From assembly GCA_013368445.1 (NCBI GenBank), contig JAACJO010000011.1, forward strand, positions 682,001-746,000: a DNA stretch of 64,000 nucleotides, read 5' to 3'. Each line of letters opens with the position of its first letter. Position 1 is the first letter of the stretch. Shown here one piece after another: positions 23,201 to 36,050 of the stretch. The DNA comes from Leucocoprinus leucothites (Eukaryota > Basidiomycota > Agaricomycetes > Agaricales > Agaricaceae). The notes under the pieces are model-generated. The model searched no databases. It saw nothing but the letters and a program-made list of their open reading frames with translations, and was not told where the DNA came from. The translations under genes and the position numbers were made by a program.

Positions 23201-25250
23201 GTCTTGCCCTTGTTATTCGCTCCAAAGGCTTGTTGTACTATGCCGTTAGAGCGCACGCTAGTCGTAGGCGAGATGGCCCTTCGAGAATCTTCGGTCTGTG
23301 GAGCAGTGGTATCTGGGGGAGACATAGGTCTTCCGTTGGTTTGAGGAGCCGGGTTTCCCTGAGGGATTGAGCCTTTGCGTTCAGGAATCGGTGCATCAGG
23401 AGGAGGGTATTTAATATGCTCTGTTTGTAGAATCAGAAAAATTCTTGCAAGATTTCGACAGGTGAAGCACTGACTGGATTCAAGGACATAAATGAGATCC
23501 GAGTCATCCGCCTTGAACGGCACGAACGACTCTCCACCGAGCACGAAGACCTTGGTACCCATCGCCGCCATAGCGTGGCCTGATCGACCACTTGGGGTAG
23601 GACCCATGTTCTCGAACCTGAACCACCGTTGCTCTATGCGACAGACGATCAGGGAAACAGTCCCAACCGACGAAAATAGAATGATACGCACTAGAGATCT
23701 TGAAGGCAGCAAGATCACCCAAGTCTTTGCCATCGACACCTCGACCGCCAAAGACGTAGATAACATCATCCACGATAGCTGCAGCATGACCTTCTCGCGG
23801 CGAGGGGATATGACCGATACATTGCAGCTCCGCCCATTTCCGAGCCTTCAGATCAAAGGACCAGATGTCATTATAATGATACTGCCCGTCTGTACCGCCG
23901 AATCTAGATCAATCAGCCAGCTGTCAGCAACTCTCATATTATATCAGAAAAATCCAACAGACATTATCAACCGGTCTTGGTATGGGACACAGATGTGGCC
24001 CGTGCGTGGAGCTGGTCTCTCCTGCGAAGCGGGTTCAAATAACTCCCAAGTTGCTCTAGTTCGCACTACAGCCGATAATGGGCAATCAGAAATCGCGAGA
24101 AGTAGTAGAAGCGAGCGCTTATACATACGAGTATTCAGATCAAAGGCCCAAAGATCATTCAGGAACAGCCCATCGACTTGACCTCCGACAACAAAGAAGG
24201 TAGTACCAACAATGGAAACGGCATGACCATAACGGCCAATAGGGGCCTGACCATGCACGGTAACTCGAGTCCAATCGCGAGAAACTGGGGTACTAAAATC
24301 AGGCCGTTGTTCGACCGAGAGCTCAAAAATGGACATACCAAGATTCAGGAGGTATAAACCATCATCGTGAGGTTCATTCCCGCGACTGGAGGCGTCAGTT
24401 TTAGTGTCACCACCCCAAACAATAAGGACATTGCTGATTAGGGAACTGGCGTGCCCAACTCGAGGACTCGGAACCTCGCCACCACACTGGAGCATAGTAG
24501 CAGCACTCTCCTTTGTCGAATAAAGGTAAAGGTCATTCCGCGCAGACTCTCTAACGAGACCACCAAAAATATAGAGATCTCCACTACTAGTTGCCGTTGC
24601 AGGGAGCGCATGACCATAGCGAGGGAAGGGCGAGGGAGAAGGAGTGGTCGGTGCGGGGGCGGTCGGTGCGGAGGCATCGTCGCCTCTGGTTGGCTTCAGA
24701 GTAGGGGGGAGGAGATTGAGACGGCGGTACGACCAGGGATAAGCCGGTGGACGCTGCGGGGGTTGTTGTTGGCTCGGCTGCTGCAGCTGTTGAGGCGGTT
24801 GTGGTTGTGGTTGTGGTTGTAATTGTGGTTGCAATTGTGGTTGTGGTTGTGGTTGCGGTTGTTGCTGCTGCTGAGGTGGCTGCTGAGGTGGCTGCTGGGG
24901 ACGTTGAGGGGGTTGAGAATACTGTTGTTGTGGAGGTGGTTGTGCTGGCGAGGGATTCACAACTTGAAGTCCAGCACTCGGTAAACTTCCATTTCGAGGC
25001 CGTCCCGTCGGAGGAGGCATATCACTGAGAGCGAACGAGTGAGTCGATATAAAGCAAGACCACAACAGCCAAGGAGCACCAAGGTAAAAACCAAAAGCAA
25101 TACGCACACATCACTCAAGGAATTGTCTCCACGCAAACTCCCCGGCTGGTTATTGGAAGAAAGTTGGGCAAGAGCCTGGCTAGGAAGCTGAGCAACAGTC
25201 ACATTTGGAGGTTGAGACTGGTTATGCTTCTTCCTGGAGAAGAAGGACAT
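20219..25250 (-). CDS. Kelch-repeat cell-end marker protein, Tea1/Kel1-like
   Basis: Eight exons on the reverse strand (25108-25250, 24129-25024, 23963-24065, 23692-23903, 23475-23633, 22528-23420, 20972-22464, 20219-20897) join to 1525 residues. The N-terminus [15 protein letters not shown] is followed by a Gln/Pro tract, then kelch blades: [123 protein letters not shown] Ser/Pro linker with many M-S-P sites leads into about 750 residues of coiled coil. This kelch-plus-coiled-coil plan is that of Tea1/Kel1, proteins delivered by microtubules to cell tips to anchor polarity factors such as formins. In a filamentous basidiomycete it should mark hyphal tips. No frame break was found. Confidence 0.88.
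24770..24955 (-). repeat. Gln/Pro low-complexity microsatellite in the kelch gene
   Basis: A ggttgt/ggttgc-type hexamer array (reverse strand caacca/caaccg) encodes alternating P-Q dipeptides and PPQQPPQQ runs before the first kelch blade. The purity of the hexamer suggests replication slippage and probable length polymorphism. Confidence 0.75.
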
Positions 25251-26503
25251 TCTACGGGATCTCGTTCCGAAGAGGGACGGTATGGCTGGCGGAGGATAAG
25301 AGGGATATGTATATGTGCGTGGTGATGGCTACGGGGCAAATGACTGAAAGAATCGTGAAAAAACAAGAGGGGCGGAAGAGAAAATGGGTCGGAGCGGGGC
25401 CGTATATTTTGCGGGCGGGGAGGAGGTAGGGAGGAGGGCGACCGTGAAAGGCAGGACAGGCGGGGCTGCTCACTTGGCACCCAACAATTCTTTTTCCCAA
25501 CACCACAATCATCCCACAGAGTTTGGTCTTATTTGCTCTCCCTCTCATTTCCCTACTTGCAAACACTCAATTCATCCATGGGCGAGGCACTCATACCAGC
25601 CACAGTCTAATTTCCTGCGACCCTCATTTCACTCAGGATTTGCACCCCAATGACCACAGACCTACTGCCTGCCTTTCAACACACCGATCTGGGCCTGCCA
25701 CCTGACACGATGACAAAAGCGAGTTCGAAATTAAATCCGAAAGCATCATCTCTCCACAAGCAGGCCTTTGAGTCCCATCATCACACGTCGTATCCTGTGG
25801 CTGATGGAAACGGTCCGACTCCTTCGCAACCAAAACATCGAAACAAACAGAAATTCTATCCACATCAGGGTCTCAGACTCGGTTGAGCAAAACAAGTCAC
25901 CGCAAAACGCCCTTTGTTCCGCTTCACCGCTTAGCTTTGTCCACCGTCCCCCCGTCGACGCTGACGCTCTAACAGACGCCCATTTCACCTGTAGACTAAA
26001 TTTACAAAGAGTACTCTAGCGTGTGGCTAATACAGCGGAATTAATTGCTCTTTTCATCGCCTCAAAATAGCAAAAAAAAAAAAAAACTAGCACGATAGTC
26101 GCAAAGCCAGGAAACGTGGTACATGTGCTGATGCCCATCTCCCATCTACAACCCAAAAGAGCTTCTCCAATCGTCCACAATTTACCACGCACTGCCCACA
26201 AAACCAGTGCTTGCTGTTCGTACATCAGAAGACGCCCATCTGCTCACCTCGGATGAGCATCTTGCTTCTATCTGGCCGCGGAGGTCGCAGCTTGACCAAC
26301 TCGATCACATCAATTCATCGAGACAAACCATCATATTCGCTACTTTTAATAAACTAAGTCCAGGCTCATCACGACCACCACCACCAACACCATGGCTCTA
26401 TCCCAAACCCTATGATACAGAACCTCTAGTGTACATATGATACAGACAAATATCGAAACCGTTCAAATTACGACTAAATGCCATATAGTCTAATCTATCG
26501 ACC
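25251..26503. other. Promoter of the kelch gene and 3' region of DNA2
   Basis: About 1.25 kb between the kelch ATG (25250) and the DNA2 stop (26504), both on the reverse strand. It contains C/T-rich tracts typical of basidiomycete leaders and a poly-A run near 26,070-26,088. Open frames on either strand are short and lack family-like content. Confidence 0.5.
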
Positions 26504-29500
26504 TCACAAATCATCGTTAATTAGATCCAACAACAGCGGTCTTCCTTTGACGATGCCAGAATCAACATCATGGCTCTTCCTCATCTTCTTCACAGGCCTC
26601 CCATCCTTCGCGAACACACCACTACCACTATCGTGGACGTTCTCCTTCTCCTCGTCGGTACCACAACTCCTTTTTGATGGTGTCAGATGCTTCGCTGAGT
26701 CCATTCCCAACTGTGCTTCTTTCACGGGATGATCCACCACCTCGATGTCATCATCACTATCATCAACTTTCATTCCTGTCGGCTCCGCTACTTGATCTGC
26801 CACAGCTCCAGCATCGCGCAGCACTGAAGCATGGAAATTATGCGCCCCATCAAGCATGCTCATTACCCACCCCTTCTCATCCATCAACTGGAAGAATTCC
26901 TTCAGAAGGGGTGTAGCCTGTAAAGTCTGCCTTGAGCCAAAAATGATCAACTTGGACCTTGCGCGGGTGAATGAAACATTCATCCTCCTCCAATCTTTTA
27001 CCAAATCACCAGTCTATTTCCCGGAAAAAAACAATTAGCATCCATGTTTCGAACCAAACTCGAAATCACTTACCCTGCCTTCATCGTTCGATCTAACCAT
27101 CGAGAATATCACCACGTCCTTATCCCTCCCCTGACTGCGGTCAGCCGTCAAAATCTCTACATCCTTCCTCCCTCCCAACAAATGTGATATCAACTTGACC
27201 TGCTGCCTATACAGCGTGATAATCCCAATCTGATCCGGCGACACCCCACCGACAATCAACGCCTCTGTTACCTGCCGAACCAACTCCGCCTCTACCTCGT
27301 TTTGTATCAAATCACCGGCACGAGATTCGTGGCCAGGGATCCCGTCAGTGTCCACGAAAACAGCTTTACATTTTTCGTCGAGTAACTGCCGAAGCCAGCA
27401 GCCACGAGGGTGACGACTCGCATGCGTGCAAGCAGCACGTTCGCACAAACTCTTTACGACATTCCACTTTGGAATGGTTAGTTTCCTCGTCCGAACACTC
27501 TCTGATCCGCATCGCAGTCTCTCGCCATAAATCAACCGATTAGACAGCGTCATTATCTCTTCGTTCATCCTGTACTGATCCGCTAGCTCAACCACGGCGT
27601 TTGGATGAGAATCCGAGAGCCGACGGAAAAGCGAAACATCAAGACCACCTTGACGCGCCTGCACGCTTCGCACCTAACAAGGGATGAGTACCGTGCCAAA
27701 AAGAGCAACATGAGAAACCTACCAGTGGCGGTAGTTGGAAATGATCTCCAACAAGCACGAACCTCTCAGCGAAGCGTACAGGTCCAAGGCACGTAGGCAG
27801 AGTAATCTGCGAGGCCTCATCAACAATGCAGTAGTCGAACTTTCGACGATTGAAGAGCGCGCTGTTGATGTATCAGCCATTGCCACGACGGATATCGACA
27901 GAATGGTGCTTACTGATCAACAGACAGGCAAGTCGTGGCTACGACAGGCGGGCTCATGAGTTGCTTCTCAAGCTGCTCAACAGTTACAGCCTGCCTCCTC
28001 TCTGCCAACGTGAACTCCTGCACATCAGGATGAATCTAGAAACTCAAATCATCAGCTCCCCCTCAACGAGTTAGAGCCCAATTCATGCTCACCTTATCCA
28101 AATTACCTAATCTTAACACCCCAAAATCAAGGTCCCCATTCTTACTCTCCGACTTCAACCTCAACAGTACATTATCCACTGCTGAATGCGTATACGCACT
28201 AACCAGCACCGTCTTTCCCATCCCCACAAGAACTTTTACAAGACTAGCAATCACACCCGTCTTTCCCGTGCCAGGCATACCAAGGATCAAAGCATAATCC
28301 TTTGCACCCAGCACCTTCTTCACCGCCTCCTTTTGGCTGGCGTTGAGCTTCTCGGTGTGCCTCAGGTACTCTTTTCGATCATTAGAATACTTGTTGTCAA
28401 GCCAGTCGAGGTTCTCGAACCCTGGCGGACGTAAATCCACGATGAGTTTCAACCTCTTAGCGTCCCCTTCGACATAGAACATTTGCGCAAGGTTATCCCT
28501 GATCCTCGCCATACCACCATATAAATCATCCTTGTCGATTCTAAACACGATTTCTTCAGCCTTCTGCTGACTTGGTGTGAGCTTTTGCCGTCGAGTTGCC
28601 AATCTCCACTCTATCTTCTCCAAATCCAACTCGTGATCTACACCAACCACAACAGCCGATGGCGACAAATCCACAATGAAACCTTTCGCCAAAGCTAGCA
28701 GATCAGGTTCAACCGAGATTGTAATTGCCTCTCCGACAGCCATGTGGCCGCTTAACAAGCTTCCAGCTTCTTCATCACCCGCGCGGGAATATTGCGACCG
28801 GAACTGAGTTCGATACTGAGGTTGAGATGACCGGATGAAACGATACGTGAATTTGTGGATCTTGTCTTTACCGGAGTTGACCAAATCCGCTTCAATGTTC
28901 TCGACTTGGGCATCGTGGTACCCCACACCTTGAGATGGGGTGGGGGCGTTCACGTTATAGGTCTCATCAAGTATCATCCCAGCGAAACATCTTCCTTTCT
29001 CCTCTCTCTCCTTTGCACCCATGGTCCAGAGTTCTTTTTTGAACCGATGGATGTCCTTCTCCTCCATGGAGATTAACCTTTCCCACTTCTTGAAGAAGTC
29101 GAGCTGGGACTGTGTCAAGTGAGATGTCTTGAGCCCGTAGGTATCTGCAATAGGAGAAGAGGTATCTTTGACATTCTCAACGGCCTTTGGATTTTACTTA
29201 GTAAAGGACCAAGAGCCAGAAAACAGACAGCTTACCCTCCGATACAGCATACAGGTATCAACAACATAACACCTCTTGCACACCCTCTCGTCGTCGACGC
29301 TGGGAGGCAAGAACGATTCCTCCTCCACTGCATAGACTCCATCTTCACCCACACTGCCTTTTCCTAGCCGATGCCTTCGCATCATATAGCCCGCCAAATC
29401 ATTGCGGGCCATGATCAAGCCCCTCAGCTCATTCCTGACAACAGGAACTCTGACGACTTCTTCCTTCTGAGTGTAATAAAGCAAGCCTGCACCCACTTCT

Positions 29501-31005
29501 TGATGGTATCTCTCCGCCACCAGAAGAGTATAAAGCATCGTCTGTGCTCGATGCTCCATACCAGCTATCGAGCGCCCGGTTTTGATTTCGAAAGGCACCG
29601 CACCCGTAATAGTTTCCATATCATCCCCGTGTTTCACATTTTTGGACTTGGCGAAGTAGCTACTCATTGGGTGGGCTTGTGGCCCAGGCTGGGAGATTAT
29701 GGAATGCACTGTTGCATCAATTTTTCCCTTCAGGCCATATGTGGGTGACCAAATATCTTCTTCGACGTCCAAGAGATCGCTAATGGCGAGTAACGGCGGA
29801 GCATCATTCGTTTTTGATCTTGTATCGGATAGGATGCCTTCTGGCTGTATTAAAAAGGCTGTCAACGAACGTGACCGGGTTTTTGAATACTTCGAACACT
29901 GGCCTTAGGTTCAGTACCCAGGTACTTATCCGCAAAAGCCATCAAACCCTTCGCCCTCACTTTGACTTCCCTCGATGCCTCTTCAACCGTCATCTCGATC
30001 TTGACTATGTTGACTAGATTCTTCCTGACGACCTCGTCGATCCTCTCTTCTACCCAGTTTTGCCCCCAACGGTTCTCATTCATGCAAAGCTGCATGACCT
30101 CGTGGAGAATATTACCCCATACCAATGCTGGAGTTACGTCGCTCATTGAACGAACGAGACTCGAGAGAAGAGGCTTGCGTCGACATTGGGACGCATTTGA
30201 CAATGCAGTCGCTGTTATTAGGATATCAGGATGGAGAATAAGGTAGTTAGATTTCGAGGTGATGTGAATGGTTGATGTGGTTGATGAGGTGGAAGAGGTG
30301 GCTGTGGGGGTTTCGAAGGGACCAATGATGTTAATTACGTCGCCTGCGAGTTCAGGTAAGGATTTAGACGTAAGTTCGGAATTGCTTAAACATACCAAGC
30401 CGAGCATCCGTAGTTATCCAGTCGTCTTGAAGGGTCACAGTCCGTCTCTCCTCTCCGTGGTCGAGCTTTACAGCCAATACCTAGTGTACAGATAAGGAAT
30501 GAGAACGCCCCGTGCATCGTGATTGTAAACCCACCTTCTGCGAACGGCCGTTTACGCGCACTTCAGAGACAGACTCGATAATACAACGAGTGCAGGCCGC
30601 CTTCTGATACTCGCGCTTAGGTACCTGAGGCAAAGGTTTTTTGGGGGAGCCTAACCCAGGCCCTGGGGTCGACCTGGATTTCTTCGGAGATGTATTTGTT
30701 TTCTTGGGAGTCAAGAAATCGGTCATGTCACTCCAGTCCCAATCCTCTGCTCCGTCAAGAAGGCCAGATATGTCTTCGTCTTTTTGGGGCACCTTGTCTC
30801 CAGGCAGAAGCCCCTTGTCCTGTGTTTTCGTTGACGTCTTGAACTCGGGAGACTTCATTTTCTCGAGGACTCGCTCGACTTTCTGGGGTTTCTTGGATTT
30901 ATTCGGCGTGAAGGGCATGGATACTGCACGCGTAGTATCGAGTCCGGACAAGAGTGAACGCATGAAATCTGCTTCATCCTGGGGGGATACGCTGGTAGGA
31001 GGCAT
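26504..31005 (-). CDS. DNA2: DNA replication ATP-dependent helicase/nuclease Dna2
   Basis: About ten reverse-strand exons encode roughly 1,300 residues. A disordered, Lys/Pro-rich N-terminus precedes the RecB-like nuclease: first Fe-S cysteine in [16 protein letters not shown], the metal-binding D in [11 protein letters not shown]-x-K in FEIKTGRS, and the remaining cysteines in [11 protein letters not shown]. The SF1B helicase follows with Walker A GMPGTGKT, the Walker B-like [18 protein letters not shown], the [11 protein letters not shown] motif, and the C-terminal [15 protein letters not shown]. Dna2 trims long 5' Okazaki flaps after RPA loading and resects double-strand breaks with a RecQ helicase, in nucleus and mitochondria. 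Introns near 27,700, 27,850 and 28,050 had to be placed to keep the helicase motifs in frame. All key nuclease and ATPase residues are present. An ACGCGT box lies 163 bases upstream of the ATG. Confidence 0.93.
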
Positions 31006-31580
31006 GGTCGGTCCGGTATGTAAGCACTCCTGAGCAGACCTCTTGTCAGGCTTGCTAATAATATACGGGGTAGATTTCGCCTTGACTGACTGACTGCCCT
31101 TGGAGGAATGTGTTTAGAAGGCGTGCGAGCAACCACGAAGGGGAGATAGGGCACTCTTCGAGAGTCGACGCGTTTATTAAAGTTGTGGGAAAAACGCGCT
31201 TTATGTCATTGTCACGTGCGCGTGCTTTCCTTTTTTCCTTGGATTCAGCTTTTGTACGTAACCTGCTGGAAGCAAACGTGCTAAGGCGCAGCGAACCTAC
31301 ACTAAGTACAAACGAGAAGCCATATGTAAGGGATTGAAGATGTGTGTAAAAATCTCTGGCATCAGGCCCGAGGGGTGGCAGAGTGTGGGGAACCAGCGGT
31401 CCCAAAAAGCTCTCGAGCAATAGTAGCTGAACAGCAGTAATAAAAAGAGTTTCGGACGATAACTGGTTAGGTCCATATCTCCTAAGTTAGGGAGACATAT
31501 CCATTAAACAAAGCTTTGAGGAAGCAAATTGTATATGTACATGAAGGGCCAATACCCGTTGTTCGAAATTAGTGTCGAGG
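31006..31580. other. DNA2 upstream region
   Basis: About 570 bases between the DNA2 ATG and the tail of the small unknown gene. A reverse-strand open frame (31055-31420) exists, but it overlaps the expected DNA2 promoter, has no recognisable domain and no ATG start supported by context. I do not call it a gene. Confidence 0.4.
31168..31173. promoter_or_regulatory. MCB-type ACGCGT box upstream of DNA2
   Basis: The palindrome acgcgt lies 163 bases upstream of the DNA2 ATG, with a near match (aacgcgc) at 31193-31199. ACGCGT is the binding site of the G1/S factor MBF, which drives replication genes in fungi. The role here is inferred. Confidence 0.4.
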
Positions 31581-31584
31581 GGCT

Positions 31585-32373
31585 ATTATCAAGAAATTAA
31601 GGTGACCCAAGGTGGAAAGACGTCTCAGTGAAATAGAGCATGCCCGTAAATCAAAGCGGCCTTTGGAAAGTGAGAGGCATCCGTGATAGAGAAACAGTAA
31701 GAGTTTCTATGACATATAATTTAAGCACAGTGAGCATCGGACTGATGTGAAGTACGATGTGAAGTACTCACGCGGAAAACATCGACAAGCCCTCCTAAGG
31801 ACGCCGCACGCGAACTGACAACCCTCTCAAGCACCGTTGCGACTTCCACTTCAAGCGATTCAAGAAGCGACGGCTACCTTCCCGAACGCAATCAATCTAA
31901 ATCATAACAAAAATCAGGATGGACATGGAATGAAGAAGCGCGCCCAAAGGCAAATACACGACGCACGCACCTTGTACTTCATCGTCTTCTCATGTGGATG
32001 GTTCACCATATTGCTCTAAAGAAAAGAAAGAGCACAGATGTCAGACAACGACGCGTCAAAACCAAATCACAGACGAGTTACTTACGACATGTCTCTTGAC
32101 CTGGCAGTATACCTCTTCAGGGAACTCGCGCTTCACATAAGTACTGGACAGAGTCGAAACTTGGAAGGCTGCAAACCCATCCAACGACATCATTCCACTC
32201 GATGACCAAGCAAGCTGCGATGATGGTGGCATCATTGATGCTGCCGGTGCAGTCGCAGAGGGGGCCATGCTATATTGCCCAGCGAGGGACGTGAAGCGAA
32301 TTTCTTCTCCTGTCGATTTGGACTTCTGTGGTAGTAGTCCGTGTAATCCTTTGGGCTCGTATGGCATCGACAT
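31585..32373 (-). CDS. Small unknown protein, multi-exon (tentative)
   Basis: I do not recognise a family. From an ATG at 32373 the reverse strand reads MSMPYEPKGLHGLLPQ, then a Ser/Met/Pro-rich stretch and a more ordered YVKREFPEEVYCQVKRH. Three phase-0 exons with good GT/AG sites join cleanly: 32086-32373, 31971-32015 and 31772-31873. The third encodes a helix-like SLLESLEVEVATVLERV. A fourth exon after the acceptor near 31,710 would add KLLLFLYHGC and end around 31,585, but that end is uncertain. The coherent phases and the amphipathic helix argue for a real gene of about 190 residues. Some upstream in-frame sequence (HKAHEVPQKGYFQSSPF) also looks protein-like, so the true start could be farther up. 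Confidence 0.42.
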
Positions 32374-35300
32374 GAAAATATAAAACGGTGGCTTGAGTGG
32401 AAGTTGAAAAGGAGAGGACTGAAAATAGCCTTTTTGAGGTACTTCGTGCGCCTTGTGAGTTTGGATCATTCCTCCGTCGGCCCCCAAAACCGCGTCTTTT
32501 CACCACCGCCGATTTGCCTCTAGCACCACCAGATTCAAGGTATAATATGCCACACACTCATGACGTCGAGTGTTCATGTCGTCAAAGGCTCGGCTGACTG
32601 CTGAGCCGTTGCGAGCATTCAAGCATGATACCAATGCAACACATTTGCGCCTCCTGCTAGGCCTTTCCAGAGGATTTTGCGGACTACAATCTATGAAGCA
32701 CGTGGAGGCAATGAGAGCTCGGGAAGTGGAAACAATAGAGGGTGAGGAGTTGGTGAATGCCAACGCTTTGCCTTCGAGCTTACTACATTGGGGCATAAGA
32801 AGGCTTATTATGCTCCCAGATAAACCCGAGCTTGAACGGCGAGATCAGAGCTTAGAAGGCTTCCCCTCCGTTTGAACGTTGGATCGTACCACTGTTGGCG
32901 ACGTGCAACGCAGACAACAACCATATGTCCTCGTTTCTTTCACCCACACACACTCCCTCAAGCAGTTCGTCCTGTTCGTCCTTGGCAGCCCCTCCCATCC
33001 AGTCCCACCCAACATTTTCGAGCCTATTCATTGGTCCATCTTGAAAGCCCACTGGCACTCCCCGAATTTTCATGACCTTGATACATGTTTCCTCGATGGC
33101 AACAACACCTATCTCGCAGGATGCTGATGACACTGCTGGGCAGATTCAAGGGCCTCTGGACTGGCTTGAGCTGCCCACTGGATGTCGGCCGCGACCTGCA
33201 GGTGGTGCCTCCTTGAATCTCATAAACCCGGCTGAGGGTTTTCTGGCCCTCCCAACAGCAAATTGCGAGGCAGGAGCATCTTTCCTAAACAGGAAATCGG
33301 CGGCATATGCCCGCCACCCGCCAAACGTTCGGAGCCGACTAATAGTCACACTGATGGATTCGCATGTCGCCCGGCCAATCCCAAACAGTAAGAGGGAGAC
33401 CGTGACCGTGGGGTGGGGAGTGACATGGGTACAAGCGGCACCAGATTTAAGGCGCTCGAGGTGATGTGAGTCACGGTTCACCGTCCCTATTTGATACATC
33501 CACCACCGAGCAGTAAGACTGATGATAAGGCCCCAAAGGCAGCGTCTGAGTGTGCAACCTCAAAAGATCCAAAGACCACAAATCATCAAGCGAAGACAGG
33601 ACACCAAGAACCGGAAATCAAGACTTCAATAATTGCAACATGTCTGACCCATTTCACGGCTGACACTGAGAACCGAGTGGTCTGGGTCTTGTGAAGCACT
33701 TGGTTATGTGCGCTGCGAATTTGTAGGCTGGCTAGCGAGAAACAAAAATCGTCAATTCACGTAAACCGAGGGCAAGACGGCAACTTTACCTGGCGACTAA
33801 ACGGATCGAGCAGTGCTGAGGTGCTCCATCGTTCTGCAAGTAGTTTTCCCAAGCATTTGGCAATTGAAAATGTGTCTCTCATGGTGGAGATGTATGTGGC
33901 TGAATAACCATCTGCTCGAACGAAGCAAGAACCAAGGGATGGAATGAATCCGGAACCAGGCAATGCGCATTGAGCGCCGAAACAAGGCAACAGATGAGAG
34001 CGAGGTCCATGCAGAACATTCTGAGGCATCCATAACGTTGGCATGAAGAAGGGGGGCTAGGAGTGAACAAAATTGCTCGTACCATGTGCAGCAAGAAACC
34101 CACTTATGACGACCCACAGTCTCCTGAATGTCAGATACTCCAATAAATCATCCGACGCATGTTGTCGACGAGTTGCTACGCCTCGGAAATGTTGATATAT
34201 TCCTACGCGCCCTGCGGCATAGGTTTTGAACGCGAGACCCCCGGGAGAATTGGTTGTTGAGGCGTCGAAAAACAGAATCGCGCCCTGTTCTGCGGAAGGA
34301 GGTAGAGGACAGCAACAATCCTGGAACTAGACTGGAATCTGGATAGTGGAAGCAAGCGAGAAGGCACGATTAGGAACAAATGTCAGCATCATGAACCAAC
34401 TAGACTCACACTTGCGCGCCCCTTTCCTCGCTCAGACTCCAGGTATTCTCATCACCTCGAAAGTCGCCCGACTCCCCCTTCTCTCTCCTATCATCCTGAG
34501 TTGGTAGCGCAAACGAAACAGCGATTCGTCTTCGAGGCGGCAGAATCAACGAGGAGGCGAATTTTGATTTTGCTGCATGTTGGTCGGATGAAGCTAACTC
34601 AGAACAAATCGTTGAGAAAGAGAGCTCGAAAGCAAGGACCGTTGCAGAAGGGCGTGAGCGGGAAATCAAAAGACCAAACTCGAGGTGAGCGGGGCTGAAG
34701 AGACTCTGGAAAAAGGAGGGCCGATCACTTGCCCAATCAGGACGGACTACTCGACGAACCACACAACGCCGTTCCAACCCAAACACATCCCAAACACAGC
34801 GTCAGAAGGACACCGCGCCAGCAGACTTTCACAACTGTCCCGTCGTCCTTGAGCCATCTATTTCACTATTGATGTCCTAAGGAAAGATCGAGAATTTCTA
34901 CGCAGGTGCGCTAAAGGCACGTCTACCAAAGCCTCCGCTTATGCTAAAGTGCCGCTTCTTCATAGAATGTCCGCCTCCCTTGTAGCTGGCTCTTTCTCGT
35001 GTGAACTAGTGACACTCCCGTGCATCGACTTCGAGGAACAGTGTCTATCTCTATAAATCAATTTTATCTTGCAGGAATATTCTAATATTCTCTAGGCTTG
35101 CTACTCAGTGTAATGTTGATGAGAATCAAATTGGAACCACCGCAGCACAAGTTTCTCGCGGAGATCCTCGCTATAAGGAAAGAAAAATCGCCTCTCTGCG
35201 ACGGTTGTGAAGCTCGGTTGGTACGCCTACCTGAATTACTCGGCCACTTGATGCATGAAAGGAACGATTTCTGACGGCAAAAAAGGTTCAATGGCGTCGT

Positions 35301-35720
35301 CTAGTACTTATACCGGATGCAAGAAAGGAAGTCCCTCTCTGTAGTACTAGTAGGTCATTGGAGTATTCTAACAGCTCTAATGCCGGGAACCATGCGGCTA
35401 TCTCTAGCCATGTCTCGGTATTGAAATATTCATGGTCGGAAGACACAGGTGCTAGCTCCTTCGAGAGAGAGGTTCATACAATTACTTCGATTCTTTGTAT
35501 AATACGCGCGGAAATAAACACACCTCCTTTTCTTGAAAACGTGAGATTACTACCTGCCGCCAACGCCCACAGTCCAGCTTAAACGAGCGGCCGTGTCGAT
35601 ACGAGGAAGTGAGCAGGCGGAGCGCGAATGGTTGAACATCAACGGCCCACACAATACGGAACCTTTCTAAGCCTCTGTACGAAGAAATATCTTAATATGT
35701 TTCTGTATTATGAATACTCC
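32374..35720. other. Gene-poor stretch, nothing assignable
   Basis: About 3.3 kb. Open frames on both strands (for example near 32,570-32,875 plus, 32,852-33,499 minus and 34,406-34,786 minus) are short, overlap each other and lack consistent splice partners or known motifs. No RNA gene or terminal repeat was recognised. Confidence 0.4.
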
Positions 35721-35723
35721 TAA

Positions 35724-36050
35724 CTACGTGCTTTTGAGACGGATCTCTTCCTCCCGCAGAATTTTACAGATGTCTCCAAGATGACGGAATGTTGATAGAC
35801 TTAGATCACGCTTGGCTGTGAGCACTTCAGGTTGACGAAAATAGCGAAGACGGCCCGGAATTCGTTCGGATGCACAATCATGCTCTGCACCCCTAGCCGG
35901 CATAGTTCCAACTGATGGAGTGTATCCACGAACTCCTGCAATTTTATCTGACGCCCTCTGATGCTGAAGGAAAATCCAATAATAAGCGAAAGAGATCTGG
36001 ACTGTTAGCTCTGGCGTGAAAAGCCTGGGTGTTGGGAGTGATAATCGCAA
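35724..36050 (-). pseudogene. Decayed F-box/LRR family relic (inverted relative to the 40-45 kb pair)
   Basis: The reverse strand encodes a 39-residue stretch (about LRYFRQPEVL through ICKILREEEIRLK) that aligns without gaps to the LRR part of the F-box genes at 39986 and 43220 (MRHFQFLEEL through ICAILRRESIHLK), about 19 of 39 identical by eye. It stops immediately after this block, and no F-box or C-terminal exon is found in register, so it is a fragment of a diverged family member. Forward-strand LRR-like snippets (IRYL near 36,125; FLVALRYLQRLESL near 36,320) suggest further rearranged debris. Confidence 0.5.

Noticed and set aside
26070..26088. Poly-A run as a possible retroposon tail
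   Set aside because: No target-site duplication or retroposed coding sequence next to it; simple mononucleotide runs are common in fungal intergenic DNA.
31055..31420. Reverse-strand open frame of about 121 codons upstream of DNA2
   Set aside because: No ATG start with context, no domain, and it covers the expected DNA2 promoter with the ACGCGT box.
32852..33499. Overlapping reverse-strand open frames of 93 and 117 codons
   Set aside because: Non-ATG starts, no family pattern, and no splice sites that link them to each other or to the gene at 32373.
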